A stretch of 64,000 bases of DNA from Lucinisca nassula (Eukaryota; Mollusca; Bivalvia; Lucinida; Lucinidae): the NCBI GenBank assembly GCA_963580285.1, contig OY757010.1:214056138-214120137 (forward strand), in the 5' to 3' direction. Made by a program: the position numbers and the translations under genes. The notes below the pieces were generated by a model. It searched no databases, had not been told where the DNA came from, and worked only from the letters and a program-made list of their open reading frames with translations. Shown piece after piece: positions 1-12,500 of this stretch (position 1 is its first letter; every line of letters begins with the position of its first letter).

Positions 1-359
1 TACTGCGAACAAGACAAACCAGGCACCCCTGTAATTGGAAATGGACCATTCCAAACTTATTAGGTAGAGGATTTCATTATCATATGGGCCCCGTCAAGCG
101 ATTTTGTCACTTATCGCTTATGCGAGCAGCGAAGGTTCAGGCGAGCCTGCGCATCCGCGCAGTCTCACCAGAACCTCGCTGCTCGCTCATACAAGCAGTG
201 AATCAAGCAGAACCTTCAGACAGAAAGCCATATCTCTGGCCCCTCTGAATGGCTGGGCATGCGCAGTTAAAATTTGTCATGACGGAATGCTCGAAGACAC
301 AAATTCGCTTGGCTGGGTTCTTATATGGGTTAAGCCAAAAATATTCAGCCAAACCCTAC
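1..359. other. Intron, with a short inverted repeat
   Basis: Intron downstream of exon q. The only structure seen is an imperfect inverted repeat of about 17 bp at roughly 120-197 (arms gcgagcagcgaaggttc and its near complement). No exon is recognised. Confidence 0.5.
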
Positions 360-537
360 CTGCATTATCTCCCTTGGCTCCCCCAGCTACAGCTAACATC
401 TGTGCTGACATGAAGTTCACCTGTGTGTTGTACATGGCCTGTACACTTCTCTTGATACGTAACATCTCTCGAACTGTGTCCTCATTACCATGTTTAATCT
501 CAAACTCTTTCCAAGTCTGCCAGAAGCTTGCTGTTGA
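360..537 (-). CDS. XAB2: XAB2 exon q (last in window)
   Basis: 178 nt from phase 0, leaving one base before gtaggg. Encodes [20 protein letters not shown], then [19 protein letters not shown] and ends GGAKGDNA. The family continues for about 95 residues, so the final exon or exons lie before base 1. Confidence 0.95.
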
Positions 538-3500
538 CTGTAGGAAATTCAGAGAAAAAAATTATTTCACTGCATTTAACCAGTTGTATACTAGTGGACT
601 CTTCCATTGCTATATGTTGGCCAAGTCTATTTGTCATACAAGGCATTGTAGGCCTATTTTTTCGTTTTTATTCTATTTTTGATGGAAAATTCTGTTAGCA
701 AATAGTGCAGGCCCTGATCAGACGCTGTGTTCTGTGACATCTGATCTGGACCTGCATTATTTGCCAAGGTATATCTTTAGGGGTTTCCCGTCTGCAATGG
801 GTTAAATGTATACGGCAATGCTAAAATCACACAGATACTAGGGTCCAAGACAGCTGGAAGTGTTTGCAATAATACTGTGACATTCACTGTTGTAGTTCTT
901 GCTCAGGACATGCCTTCTCAACCTTTAGTACAACTGTACCAAGTATTATCAATATATCTCAAATGGTGTTGGGAGTTTTGCTGATTATAAGGCTATACTT
1001 TCAGGGGAGATAACCAAAAGACCTTTGCACACAGAGCTATGGTTCTTGCTCATGTCACACCTTCTACTGAAGTTATGGAGATCACAAGGTTATATTAGGG
1101 GAGATAATTAATACAAAACAGCGTGTATTTGATATGACATGCTTTCTGAACCTGCTGTTCAATTTTGCCAAGTACCATCAAGGCATCCCAAAACGGTTTG
1201 GAGTGATGGCAATCATAGAGCTGTGTCTATGGATGGACAGACACACTAAAGGATGAAGGGACACCAGGCAGGTTGCTATATGCCTGAATATTTTTGATTG
1301 GTGGATAAAAATCTGGGGTTACCTTTTACCTTCTGTATTATTACTGACCATTTTATCCCTGAATATGTGGTAGGTAGGTAGGGGCAGGACAATTGATGCT
1401 CAGCTAAGTTAAGCATGAAAAGAAGTTTTATATCCTTGGGACCAGGCCCTGAGGTTATAAAACTTTTTTTTCATGCTCATCTCACTTGAGCATGAAATTT
1501 GTCCTGCTGACAAGTTTTAAAATGCCAAAAATATAAATAGGGATTTAGTTTTAACCAGTTTTGTACCCGAAACCCAAACACCAGACACTGGCATACAGTG
1601 CAGGCCCAGGTCAGAATGTGGCGTCTGACCAGGGCCTACACTGTTTGCAAAAAAGGTTAAGCCACTTTCCAAATAAATTTTAATATAACACAACCTGTCA
1701 CCCCTAAATTTTGAAATGGACTCCTGCTATATATAAGGAGGAAGATTCCATTTGGTACAAAAAGGGTTAAAGGAAAGAATGTGTTCAGTAACATCTTTTG
1801 TTTAAAGGAAAATGCATGCATGATAAATGCATTTTAAATCAAAGCATGTTAGAAAACCAAACACTTTGGTGAAATTTATACAAGCTTGTTTCCAATTAAG
1901 AAAATTAGGCAAGTTCAATATTTTTGTAAAAAAGGCTGGTAGCTGATGACGTCAAATGAAATCATGAAGTTACAAAACCTGTCTTTACTGCAGAAAACCT
2001 TAGAAAATATGCGCCTACCTGTCTGAACAAATTAATTAAGCTACACCCATGTCTGATCGACAACCACTCAAAATGATTGATAAAATGTTTCATTCCAATT
2101 CGAAAATTGACAAACTGTGTAGGACCTGATCAGGTGGCTTCTGAAGAAGCGATCTGATCTGGAACTACACTAATTGTAAAGGTTGAGGTTGTCGTGTTCA
2201 GTGGGATAAGGGTTAAATGTGTTTGTCAGAAGCATGATGGCTGTATCAAAATTGCAAATGACATTTCAGCTCACTTACTCTAGGATCACAAATTTGAGAA
2301 CAATGGGCATAGACTGCCCGGGCTCTGTCTATTTCTCCAAGTTTACGCTCCAAATCAGCAAACCTTAGACACATCTCTCTGCAAAAGCATACAATCAGAC
2401 AGTTTTAAGATGAAATACTCAATGACAAAATTATGACTACCCACATTAGAAGTATCGATAGTTCGTTCATTTCATTACAGAACATTTTGTAATGATACAA
2501 TTTTAAACCCTATTTTATATAGGGGGAAACTGTATTGTTTGTATTGAGGTTTAACACCCCTGTCTTCCCAATTGAGGTCATTATGGAGACATTGCTTCCA
2601 ATTTTGTGGGACTTTTACCCAACACTGAGATGAAACAACATCTCAAGCCCTGCCACTCAATGAAACCAAAAGGCTTATATGCATTGGAAGGTCTGACTCA
2701 AATCACTTTGCCTGGGCAGGCTTAGTTCTTCTAGGTAGTTTACCAGTACTCATGTGTGGACAGGTTCAGCTCTGTGTGGAACCAACATGAAGCCCAGTCT
2801 ATTTCTCCATGCCCTGCTGGGCAGGGGCAATATAGTTTGCATGTGTACCGTAATTCCCTGTGTAAACCACGCACTTTTTTCACCCAGAAACAAAGAAAAA
2901 AATCCCCTGCGTGTAATACAATGGCATAGAAAAATGACATTGTTTTTCTCGAAAAGTCGGCAGGTCACGAAAACCCATTACTATCTATCTATCTTCTTAT
3001 ACTGAGTCGGTCATATCTGGCCAATTACAAATACAATGTGACACTTTGAGACCCTCATAAAGTTCGTTTGACATATTAATTCATTGAATCATTCATACCA
3101 TTAAAAATGCAATCAATATTCCTATCTCAGACATCAACCTTTCATGCATATTACCTTTTATTAGCACAAAAATAACTTCCATATTTTCCACATTTTCACA
3201 GGCAGGTATACCCAAATTTACGTAATGAACTAATTTGATGAATCTGAATAGACTGGTCACAAAACAGTGGTTTGTGCGAAATACAGAAATTCTGCATTTT
3301 TTGAAAACTTCTAGTAATAATAAAAATAATAATATTATTATTAATAAATATACTTATAGTATTAATTATGATAGTTAATGTATGTCAACAAAGTTCCAAA
3401 ATTGCACAGGACATCGGGTTCCTTGAAGTCAGGCATGAATCACCGTTTTATAAACAGTAAATGCAAAATGGGCTTCTTTAATTGAGTGAGATGTTTGGCT

Positions 3501-6500
3501 CATGCTGAGAAGGTGTTAATTATGGGATTAGCATAGAGAATGTGTGAAAAACCGGAGGTGTCAAACTACTCAATCTACCTGTAGATACCTTTAATTTCTG
3601 TCAATAACGCTATGGAGCACCTGCCTTGGAGGCATGTTGTCACAATTTTACCTTTGGAAAGAAACCTGTATATATCTTTCCTTGTGAAAGAAAACTGGGA
3701 AAACGCATTGTCATCTTTCATAACAAATGAATAACCGCAGACTTAAAATGTCACCTTGTCACACACCACCGTAATGGGTAAAGGGAGAACTGCCTATGCT
3801 ACAAGAGAGAAACTAACCACTATTCTGTTCTATAACTACCGGGAAATATACCTATAACCAGTCAGGCTATTTTGATAGTAGCCAATCAAAATCCGTGTAC
3901 TTTCATTTTCAATCAAAATGGCGTCTGAGAAAAGCATTGTGATACTTGGGAAAAGCATGTGCGTGTTTTAGACTGGAATATCTTTTTTTACACATATCTT
4001 GGACTCAGAATTGAGGTGCGTGTTATAGATGAGTGCGTGGTATACACAGGGAATTACGGTATACTATAATAATCTGGTATGGGTTTCTGTTGTAGATGGG
4101 CATTTCCAACCTGAGGGATGACAGTGCTGAGCAGAACCAAGGCAACAAAATCCCGAGGGTTGGAAACCCCCATCTACAACAGAATACCATATAAGGTTCT
4201 TTTTCTTGCACACCACCACCGCTTATTACACCTTTTCATTTGTCGCAGCCCCATAAAATGTAATATTCTGGGCAGAGCTTCTGGTGAGACTACAGTGATG
4301 CATAATTATTCCTGAATAATATGTGTTAAGAGGGTTTTTATCTGACACTTCTCAGATTACAAGGAAACTTCAAAAACTTGAACATGGCTGTTTTGTTTAC
4401 TAGGGCAAATTTGAACTTGTCCTTGAGACCTAATGGCTTTCTTCCTATAGCACCAGATATCCATTTATTTTTTATAATTTTTATTTTTCTTATTTTATCT
4501 TGTAAAGGTTGTGTATTCACATTAGAATTAACCTCAATGAGGCAATTCTACTGAGTACACACAACATTCCTTTATTTTATAGCAGACCGGAAGAATGCCT
4601 CATGATAAACCCTCTGTAGTTTACCTTCAAAATCCTTAAAATTCGGACACGTTCAGGACTTACTGAAATTCTACTAAAATTTTAACAAATTTGTTTCACG
4701 ATCCAGCATGGAGTCCAAAAACTGCAGACATAATGGCAAACAAGGTAGACCCTGATCAGACTGCTTCTTCAGGAGCAGCCTGATCTGGGTCTACATTGTT
4801 TGCTTAAGCCTGTCTGTCAATGAGGCACTTCTAATGAGTACACACAACACTCCTTCATTTTATAGAAGATCGGAAAGTCGTCCCTATTATGTCTAATGAT
4901 TACCCTCAATAGTCTGAACTACCCTTAACATGAACAGTTTCATAGTACCAAAGGTATTGAACATCAGGTTCAACAAGTCTGTGCAATAAACTTCCCTCTA
5001 AACCCCACTTTATATAGACAAATCTATATAGGGGTATTCATTATTTCCTTTTTTTTTGGTTTAAAAAAACATAGATTCAGGGGACCTGTTAAAAACCGTC
5101 TCATTGAGGTGTTTCTAACAAGCATCAACAATTTACTGTATTCATCCAAAATATTCGGACACCTCAACGCCTTACCATACAATTCACTGCTCAATGTTGT
5201 GTCTAAGAATAGCCTGATGAGTGGCAAACAGTGTAGACCCTGATGAGGTGCCGCATTCTGCGGCACCTCATCTGGGTCTACACTGTTTGCTAAGGCGCCT
5301 GTCTGTCCGAATATATACATAAATACAGTATATTTGCTCTTGGTGTAAGAAAAATATCATCTGGAAAACGCTAGTTCAAGAGATGGGAGAGGGGACAGTT
5401 TTGCACATTGGAATGTTATTGTAAGAAGCTAATGAAGTTGAACTGTAGATAAGCTCCCAACTCACCTTGCCTGATCATGATTTAATACTTCAATTGCTTT
5501 CTCATAGATAGGTCTGGTATAGGTCACACCATATATCTCTGCTGCTCTCTTGATGTATATGTTGAACATCTGAAAACAGATATATTTTTTATTAATTTTG
5601 GTTTTACATCCCTTTCAAGATTATTTCACTTATTTCTAACTACACTGCAACCTCGTTATAACGCGGGTGGTGGGGTCCAAGAACCCCAACCGCGTTAGTG
5701 GTGATCACCGCGTTATAAATTTGGGGGCACCGGCAAGCCCAGATCAGACACCTCAGAAAGACACCGCAGACATCTGATTTGGATTTACACTGTTTGATGA
5801 TTTATAACGGTTCAATTATGACACTATTGTTAATCCCTGTCATATAATTGCCACCCTGCGGTGCATGTCGATAAGGTGTGAAAATATGGTCAAGTTATGT
5901 CTCTAATTTGCGTTTATTCCCCGATCATAGAATTTAATCCGCAATCTATGTGAAAATTAAGACGAGTTGCTACGACTATTCTACTATCTCGTCAATGATT
6001 ATGTTTTGGCGCCAAATAGCAGACGCTTGGCGAGAAAAGTTGGAGAAAAATTCGTGTTAACACATCTGTATGCTGTTGTTGGTTATTGACACGGAGCTTA
6101 CAGAAAGCACTGTTTTCCACAACCGTTTTGCTATCGAGAATTTTTTTACTGTTTCCAAACAATTAATGAAAGAGATACGCCCCATTTAGATAAAACAATA
6201 GACACGTGTGGGGTTGCTGGGGTCCGATGACGTCATTTACCGATCGCGTGCAGAAAAAAAACTGTAGCGGTGGTTTCATCTCATTGATTCGCGCCCGTCA
6301 ATTTCGGACGCTCGGAAAAAATCGGCCGATTCGCCCCAGTCAATTTCGGATGCGCGGAAGTTCTATGCGCCGGATTCAAGTGTGCGGGTTGTCAAAGATC
6401 TATTTCAGCTAATCGGCCGATTCGCCCCCGTCAATTTCGGACGCTGGAAAAAAAATCGGCCGGTTCGCCCCAGTAAATTTCGGATGCGCGGAAGCTCTAC

Positions 6501-9500
6501 TATGCCACGGATTCAAGTCTGCGGCTTGTCGCAAATCTATTTCAGCGAATCGGCTGATTCGCCCCTGTCACTTTTGGCCGCTCGAAAAAATCTGCCGGTT
6601 CGCCCCAGTCAATTTCAGACGCGGAAACTCGCCCGACGGAAAAAAATCGGGAGCCATGGAACAACCGCCTTATACTGATTCCGCGCTTAAACGATCAGCG
6701 CTATAACGAGGTTGCAGTGTAGTCGTTAATCACAGAAGGGTGAAAATCAGACTGCCCAAAGAAAAACCACCTGACCTTCCATTGCAGAACTTGGCATCTC
6801 AAATGTGAACCAAGTGAGGCTCGAACCACAGCAGTGAGAGACCTAATGATTTTGAGTCAGTGCTCTTAACCACTAAGCTGAAAACAGACAGTTACCATGG
6901 CAACAATTACACTACAGTAAGCATCCGAAAAATAAAGTTACATGTATTTAAAAATTTAATTCCAAAAATTATATCAGTCTACTCTTCAAGGAAATAATCA
7001 CTACGATAATTTTTTTTTTTATTTTTTATTTTTTTTTTTGGTTTGGGTTTTACGGCCCTTTCTGATTCAAGATTATTTCACTCATATCGAGCCGATCGTT
7101 AATCAGAGGTGGGCGAAAACCGGAGTACCCTGAGAAAAACCACCTGACCCTCCGTTGCAGAACTTGGCGTCTCACACGTGGCCCACGCGAGGCTCGAACC
7201 TACCGCGGTGAGAGACCTAATGACTAAGAGTCAGCGCTCTTATCCACTAGGCCACAGAGGCCCGTTTCACTACGATAAAACATCTGATTGAAATAATGTA
7301 TTCTTTCATATCTCAAAATGGTTACTTCTCTGATGAAAATTTCTGATATTTTTCTTATTCATATCCCATACTGAGGTTGTGGGTGCTCATTAGAACTGCC
7401 TCATTGAGGTGGTTGTAACAAGCACTCACAACCTATGTTTTGGAGCAGAAAGAAATAATATAAAAAAAAATATATACATGTGTATACCCCTGTAAGCCCC
7501 AGTTTTCTCTATATGAAGTGAGGTTTAGAGGGAAGTTTGTTACACAGACTTGTTAATATGATGTAACTCCCCGTTGTAAGTGGGGCTCTGTGATAGCAGG
7601 ACAAAAACATAGTCACAGAAGTGGCCTTCTGGTTTTAACAACAGAGAATATGACAAATGTTTCATTAGTCACAGAAGTGGTCTTCTGGTTTGAACAACAG
7701 AGAATATGACAAATGTTTCCATTTGTTGTAACACAAGTTTCTTTTTCTGCCCCAAACCTGCACAAAAATTACAATAACTAAATATACCCCCGGCCATCAG
7801 GGAAATAGACTGGGCTGTATATTTCTTCTATGCCAAGCTAAAACTGACACATGTGGGTACTTGTAAACCTGGTTCCAGACCTGCCCAGGAAATGTGGTGT
7901 GAGTCGGACCATCCATGCATATAAACCCTATTGGTCTCATTGGGCGACAGAGCTTGAGATGTCATTTCATCTCAATGTCGGGTAAAGTCCAACAAAATTG
8001 GAAGCAACGTCTCCAAAATGACCTTTACAGTTTGATGGGGCATTAAACACCAAATCAAACAAACAAAACTAGCAATAACTAATATCAGTTTTCAAAGCAA
8101 AAAATGCATTGCATGTTCTGAATCAATCATTACTGTATTCTGAAAACACAAAGTACAACTACACCAGATAAAGTATATTTTGCTCTGGCTCAAGATTTCT
8201 GGCCCTTAGCTTATCAAATTTAAAACTTATCCTGCTGTTCAAAACAACTCCCACCTTTGCAGACAGTGAAGATCCAGACCATCTGATCAGGATCTACATT
8301 GTTTATTAAGAAGCCATCTGCTCAGAATCTACACTGTTTGTCATTCAGTTTAGTGATCTGATTGGCTGATTGTCAGAAATGGGTATGGCTAATAAAACCG
8401 AAAATGTGATGTCATATCAATCCTGTTTGTAAATAATTAAACCATTCCCAAATAAATTTCTATAAATAACCCAACCTGACACCCTTACTTTTGAGATAAA
8501 CACATGCTGTATATAGCAAGGAAGATTATAGTCAGCTGAAAATAGGTTTATTATGATAAAATTTTTAAACTTAAACCTCCCCATGTCGAACCTGGATATA
8601 TTCTTTTCTGAAAACTGTGTAGATTCTGATTAGCTGGCGTCTTGATCAGGATCTATACTTTTTTCCATTCTGCTTCTGAATCTTTGGTAAAAAATGAATC
8701 ATGCAACAAAGCTGGCTGAAAATCAGGGAGGTGTATAGCATATTGAAATATTCAGCAGTACAAGAGCTAATTACCTCATTTTGTTCCTCTGGTAGAACTG
8801 CCTGTGTAGCCCTGTCATATACTGCCATTGCATGTCTAGCCAAACCATGCTCTTCTTCTAACTTTGCATACAGCAGAAATATAGCTGGAAAATATTAATA
8901 GTATTGAATGATGTATCCCATCAACGTCTTCATATGTCATCATATCGTTTTAAACCAAAGCCTTCAAACACCTCAACAAACACCCAACTCCTAAACAAAC
9001 TTGTTCTAAAACTTAAACAAGTATCATTTTCTACCTGTTTTAACACAGAGCTGGACGAGTGGCAAACAGTGTGGATCCTGATGAGATGCCACATTGTGGC
9101 ATCTCATCGGGGTCTACAATGTTTGCTCAGACCTGCCTGTGTGAATGCATATGATCAATATGGTAAGTCAAATTATCAAATGAGGGATATCTTTGGAAAC
9201 AATATACATATACGATAGAATATGTGAGTTTCTGTTTAATCAGATTCTTCATAGGCAGTATTTTAGTTTGCAAGACTGCTTGCAACCTCTAGTGTGAACA
9301 TGCCCAGTTGGCAGACTGCTTACTCCCTCCAGTGTACACATGCCCAGTAGGCAGACTGCTTACTCCCTCTAGGGTGCACATGCCCAGTAGGCAGACTGCT
9401 TACTCCCTCTAGTGTGCACATGCCAAGTAGGCAGACTGCTTACTCCCTCTAGTGTGCTCATGCCAAGTAGGCTGACTGCTTACTCCCTGTAGTGTGCACA

Positions 9501-12500
9501 TGCTCAGTAGGCAGACTTACTCCCGCTAGTGTGCACATTCCCTGTAGGCTGACTGTTTACTCCCTCTAGTGAGCACATGTCCAGTAGGCTGACTGCTTAC
9601 TACCTCTAGTGTGCACATGCCCAGTAGGCAGACTGCTTATTCCCTCTAGTGTGCACATGCCCAGTAGGCAGGCTGCTTACTCCTTCTAGTGTGCACATGT
9701 CCAGTAGGTTGACTGCTTACTCCCTCTAGCGTGCACATGCCCAGTAGGCAGACTGCTTATTCCCTCTAGTGTGCACATGTCCAGTAGGCAGACTGCTTAC
9801 TCCCTCTAGTGTGCACATGTCCAGTAGGCTGACTGCTTACTCCCTCAAGTGTGCTCATGCCCAGTATGCAGACTGCTTATTCCCTCTAGTGTGCACATGC
9901 CCAGCAGGCAGACTGCTTACTCCCTCTAGTGTGCACATTCCCCGTAGGCTGACTGCCTACTCCCTCTAGTGTGCACATGCCCAGTAGGCAGACTGCTTAT
10001 TCCCTCTAGTGTGCACATGCCCAGTAGGCAGTCTGCTTACTCCCTCTAGTGTGCACATGCCTAGTATGCAGAACTCCATTTCCAAAACAATAAGGCACCA
10101 CAGGTGAAACAAATCCCCTCGCCCAAGACTACTTTGTGTGTGGAAAACACTGAACTGGAAAAAGTTAAAATTGCTAGAAGTATACCGCCTTGCTAACTAG
10201 ATGAGAAGAGAGAATGCTGATGTTGTAGGTGACAAACCAGTAAAAGATGATGCAGGGGAGATGTCAATGAGTCAATACTCAAAGCAGAGGGCCTGGTTAG
10301 AAAACTACCAAAGGTTGCTCAATGTTGAGTTCGACTGGGACCCAGACCACCTGTCTGATGAACCACCAGTGGAAGGACCACCCATCCCAATCACTATTGA
10401 TATGGTTAAGAAGGCTATCTCTCAGATGAAGACTGGCAAAGCACCGGGTCCCTCTGGCATAGTGGGTGAGATGATAAGAGCTGCAGGTGATGTGGGTGCC
10501 TCGATCCGCGACCTTGCAGCTGCAATCATCCGTGATGGGAAGGTACCCTCTGACTGGGAACAGAGTTTCATTGTCTGTCTCTACAAGGGCAAGGGGGATG
10601 CATTGGAATGGGGCAACTACCGTGGTCTCAAGCTGACAGAACAGGTCATGAAAGTCTAGGAGAGGATTGTGGATGGCCTCATTAGGCAGTTGGTGTCCAT
10701 TGACGATTCCCAGTTTGGCTTCGTCCCAGGATGAGGCACAACAGATGCAATTTTTGTTGTACGGCAGCTGCAAGAGAAGTATCTGGCGGCCAACAGGAGA
10801 CACTACATGGCTTTTGTAGACCTGGAGAAGGCATTTGACCGAGTGCCTTGGAAAGTCATCTGGTGGGCACTAAGAAAACTTGGAGTGGACGAGTGGATTG
10901 TGAAACTGGTCCAAGGGATGTATGCTAATGCTCGGAGCCGTGTCCGGGTTGGTGATGGTTACTGTGAAGAATTCGAGGTGAAGGTTGGTGTTCAACAAGG
11001 CTCTGTTCTCAGCCCACTGCTTTTCATCATTGTGCTTGAAGCCTTGTCATGCGAGTTCCGCTCTGGAGTCCCCTGGGAGGACCTGTATGCTGATGACCTT
11101 GTCATCATAGCTGAATCCCTTGAGGAATGTGTCAGGAGGCTCTTAACTTGGAAAGACGGAATGGAGGCGAAAGGGCTGAGAGTGAATGCAGGAAAGACAA
11201 AGATCATGATCTGTGGTACAGGTCTGGACCTCTTGCAGAGTACAGGCCAGTTCCCATGCGCTGTATGTCGCACTGGAGTGGGCAGCAACAGTATCTTTTG
11301 TAATGGCTGCAAGTTCTGGGTGCACAAGAAATGCAGTGGGCTCAAACGCTTGATAGAGGACCCTGATTACAGGTGTACATGGTGCCAAGGAACTGCAGGC
11401 CCCTTAGATGGCAGACCACAGAGGGAAGACCAAGTCGGATCCGACAAGCTGGAGGTTGCAGCTTACTTTTGCTACCTAGGTGATATGCTCTCTGCAGCGG
11501 GTGGTTGCGACCTTTCAACTACATCACATGTGAAAACAGCCTGGAAGAAATTCAAGGAGTTGCTACCAGTTCTCTCTTCCCACCACCTCTCGTTCAAGAC
11601 ATGTGGCCGTGTGTATAGCTCTTGTGTGCGGAGCGCAATGCTCCATGCCAGTGAGACATGGCCTTGACAAAGCCAAACCTCCAACGTCTTCAGTGGAATG
11701 ACAGGGCAATGATCAGACCGATCTGCAATGTCAAGCCACAGGACACTGTCACCATCAGGTCCAGTGAGTTACTTGAGCGTCTTGGCATTGAGGACCTGGA
11801 CCTCATCCTGAAAGAGAGAAGCCTTCGCTGGTATGGACATGTGGAATGCTCCAACAGTGCAGTCAAGACTGCCTGTGACATACAGGTAGGTGGAAAGCGG
11901 GGGCCAGGAAGGCCCAAGATGACCTGGAAGCAGCTAATAGAAAGAGATTGCAGAGAATGGAAGCTCTCTGCTATCGATCCGCATGATAGACAAGCCTGGA
12001 GATCTGGTGTAAGAACTGCCATGCGTGCAGCAAGCCAGCTACCTGGAAGGGGGCCCACTTATGTGGACGTTGCCCCTGTACCTGCACCTTAACCAAAAAT
12101 CCGTTGATGATGATGATGATGATGCTTGAGATATCATCAAACCCAACATTTGTGTAGACTTAACTTAAAATTCATTGATAAATGTAGGCACTACAGGAAT
12201 AACGAAGTTTTTTCTAAAAATAGACACAGTGACGTTGAGCCCAGGACCAAGATGAATACCAGATATTATCATACCTGATATTTTTGTAAATTAAAATCAA
12301 ATTCACTGATGAATGTAGGTCTAGAGTGATGATAATGTTTTTCTAAAAAATAGCAACAGTGACCTTGACTTTGAGCCTAGGTTCACCTAACGAGAAGTCA
12401 AACTTTGAGATTGTGTCTACAGAGGGACAGACAGATAAAATGATGGATGAACCTATTACCATAGTTCCTTCGACTAACGTTGGGAGACAACAGTAACTGT

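Noticed and set aside
5024..5320. 98-codon minus ORF containing LANSVDPDE
   Set aside because: It runs through the hairpin of a family D MITE; the same peptide-like string appears wherever the hairpin occurs (63.6 kb for example).
7180..7262. tRNA gene (minus strand)
   Set aside because: A and B boxes are present, but the cloverleaf is degraded and the segment is the head of a SINE with target duplications.
9769..9969. Plus-strand ORF with repeated [15 protein letters not shown] units
   Set aside because: It is a reading frame through the 40-bp minisatellite; the unit is not a multiple of three and other copies are closed.
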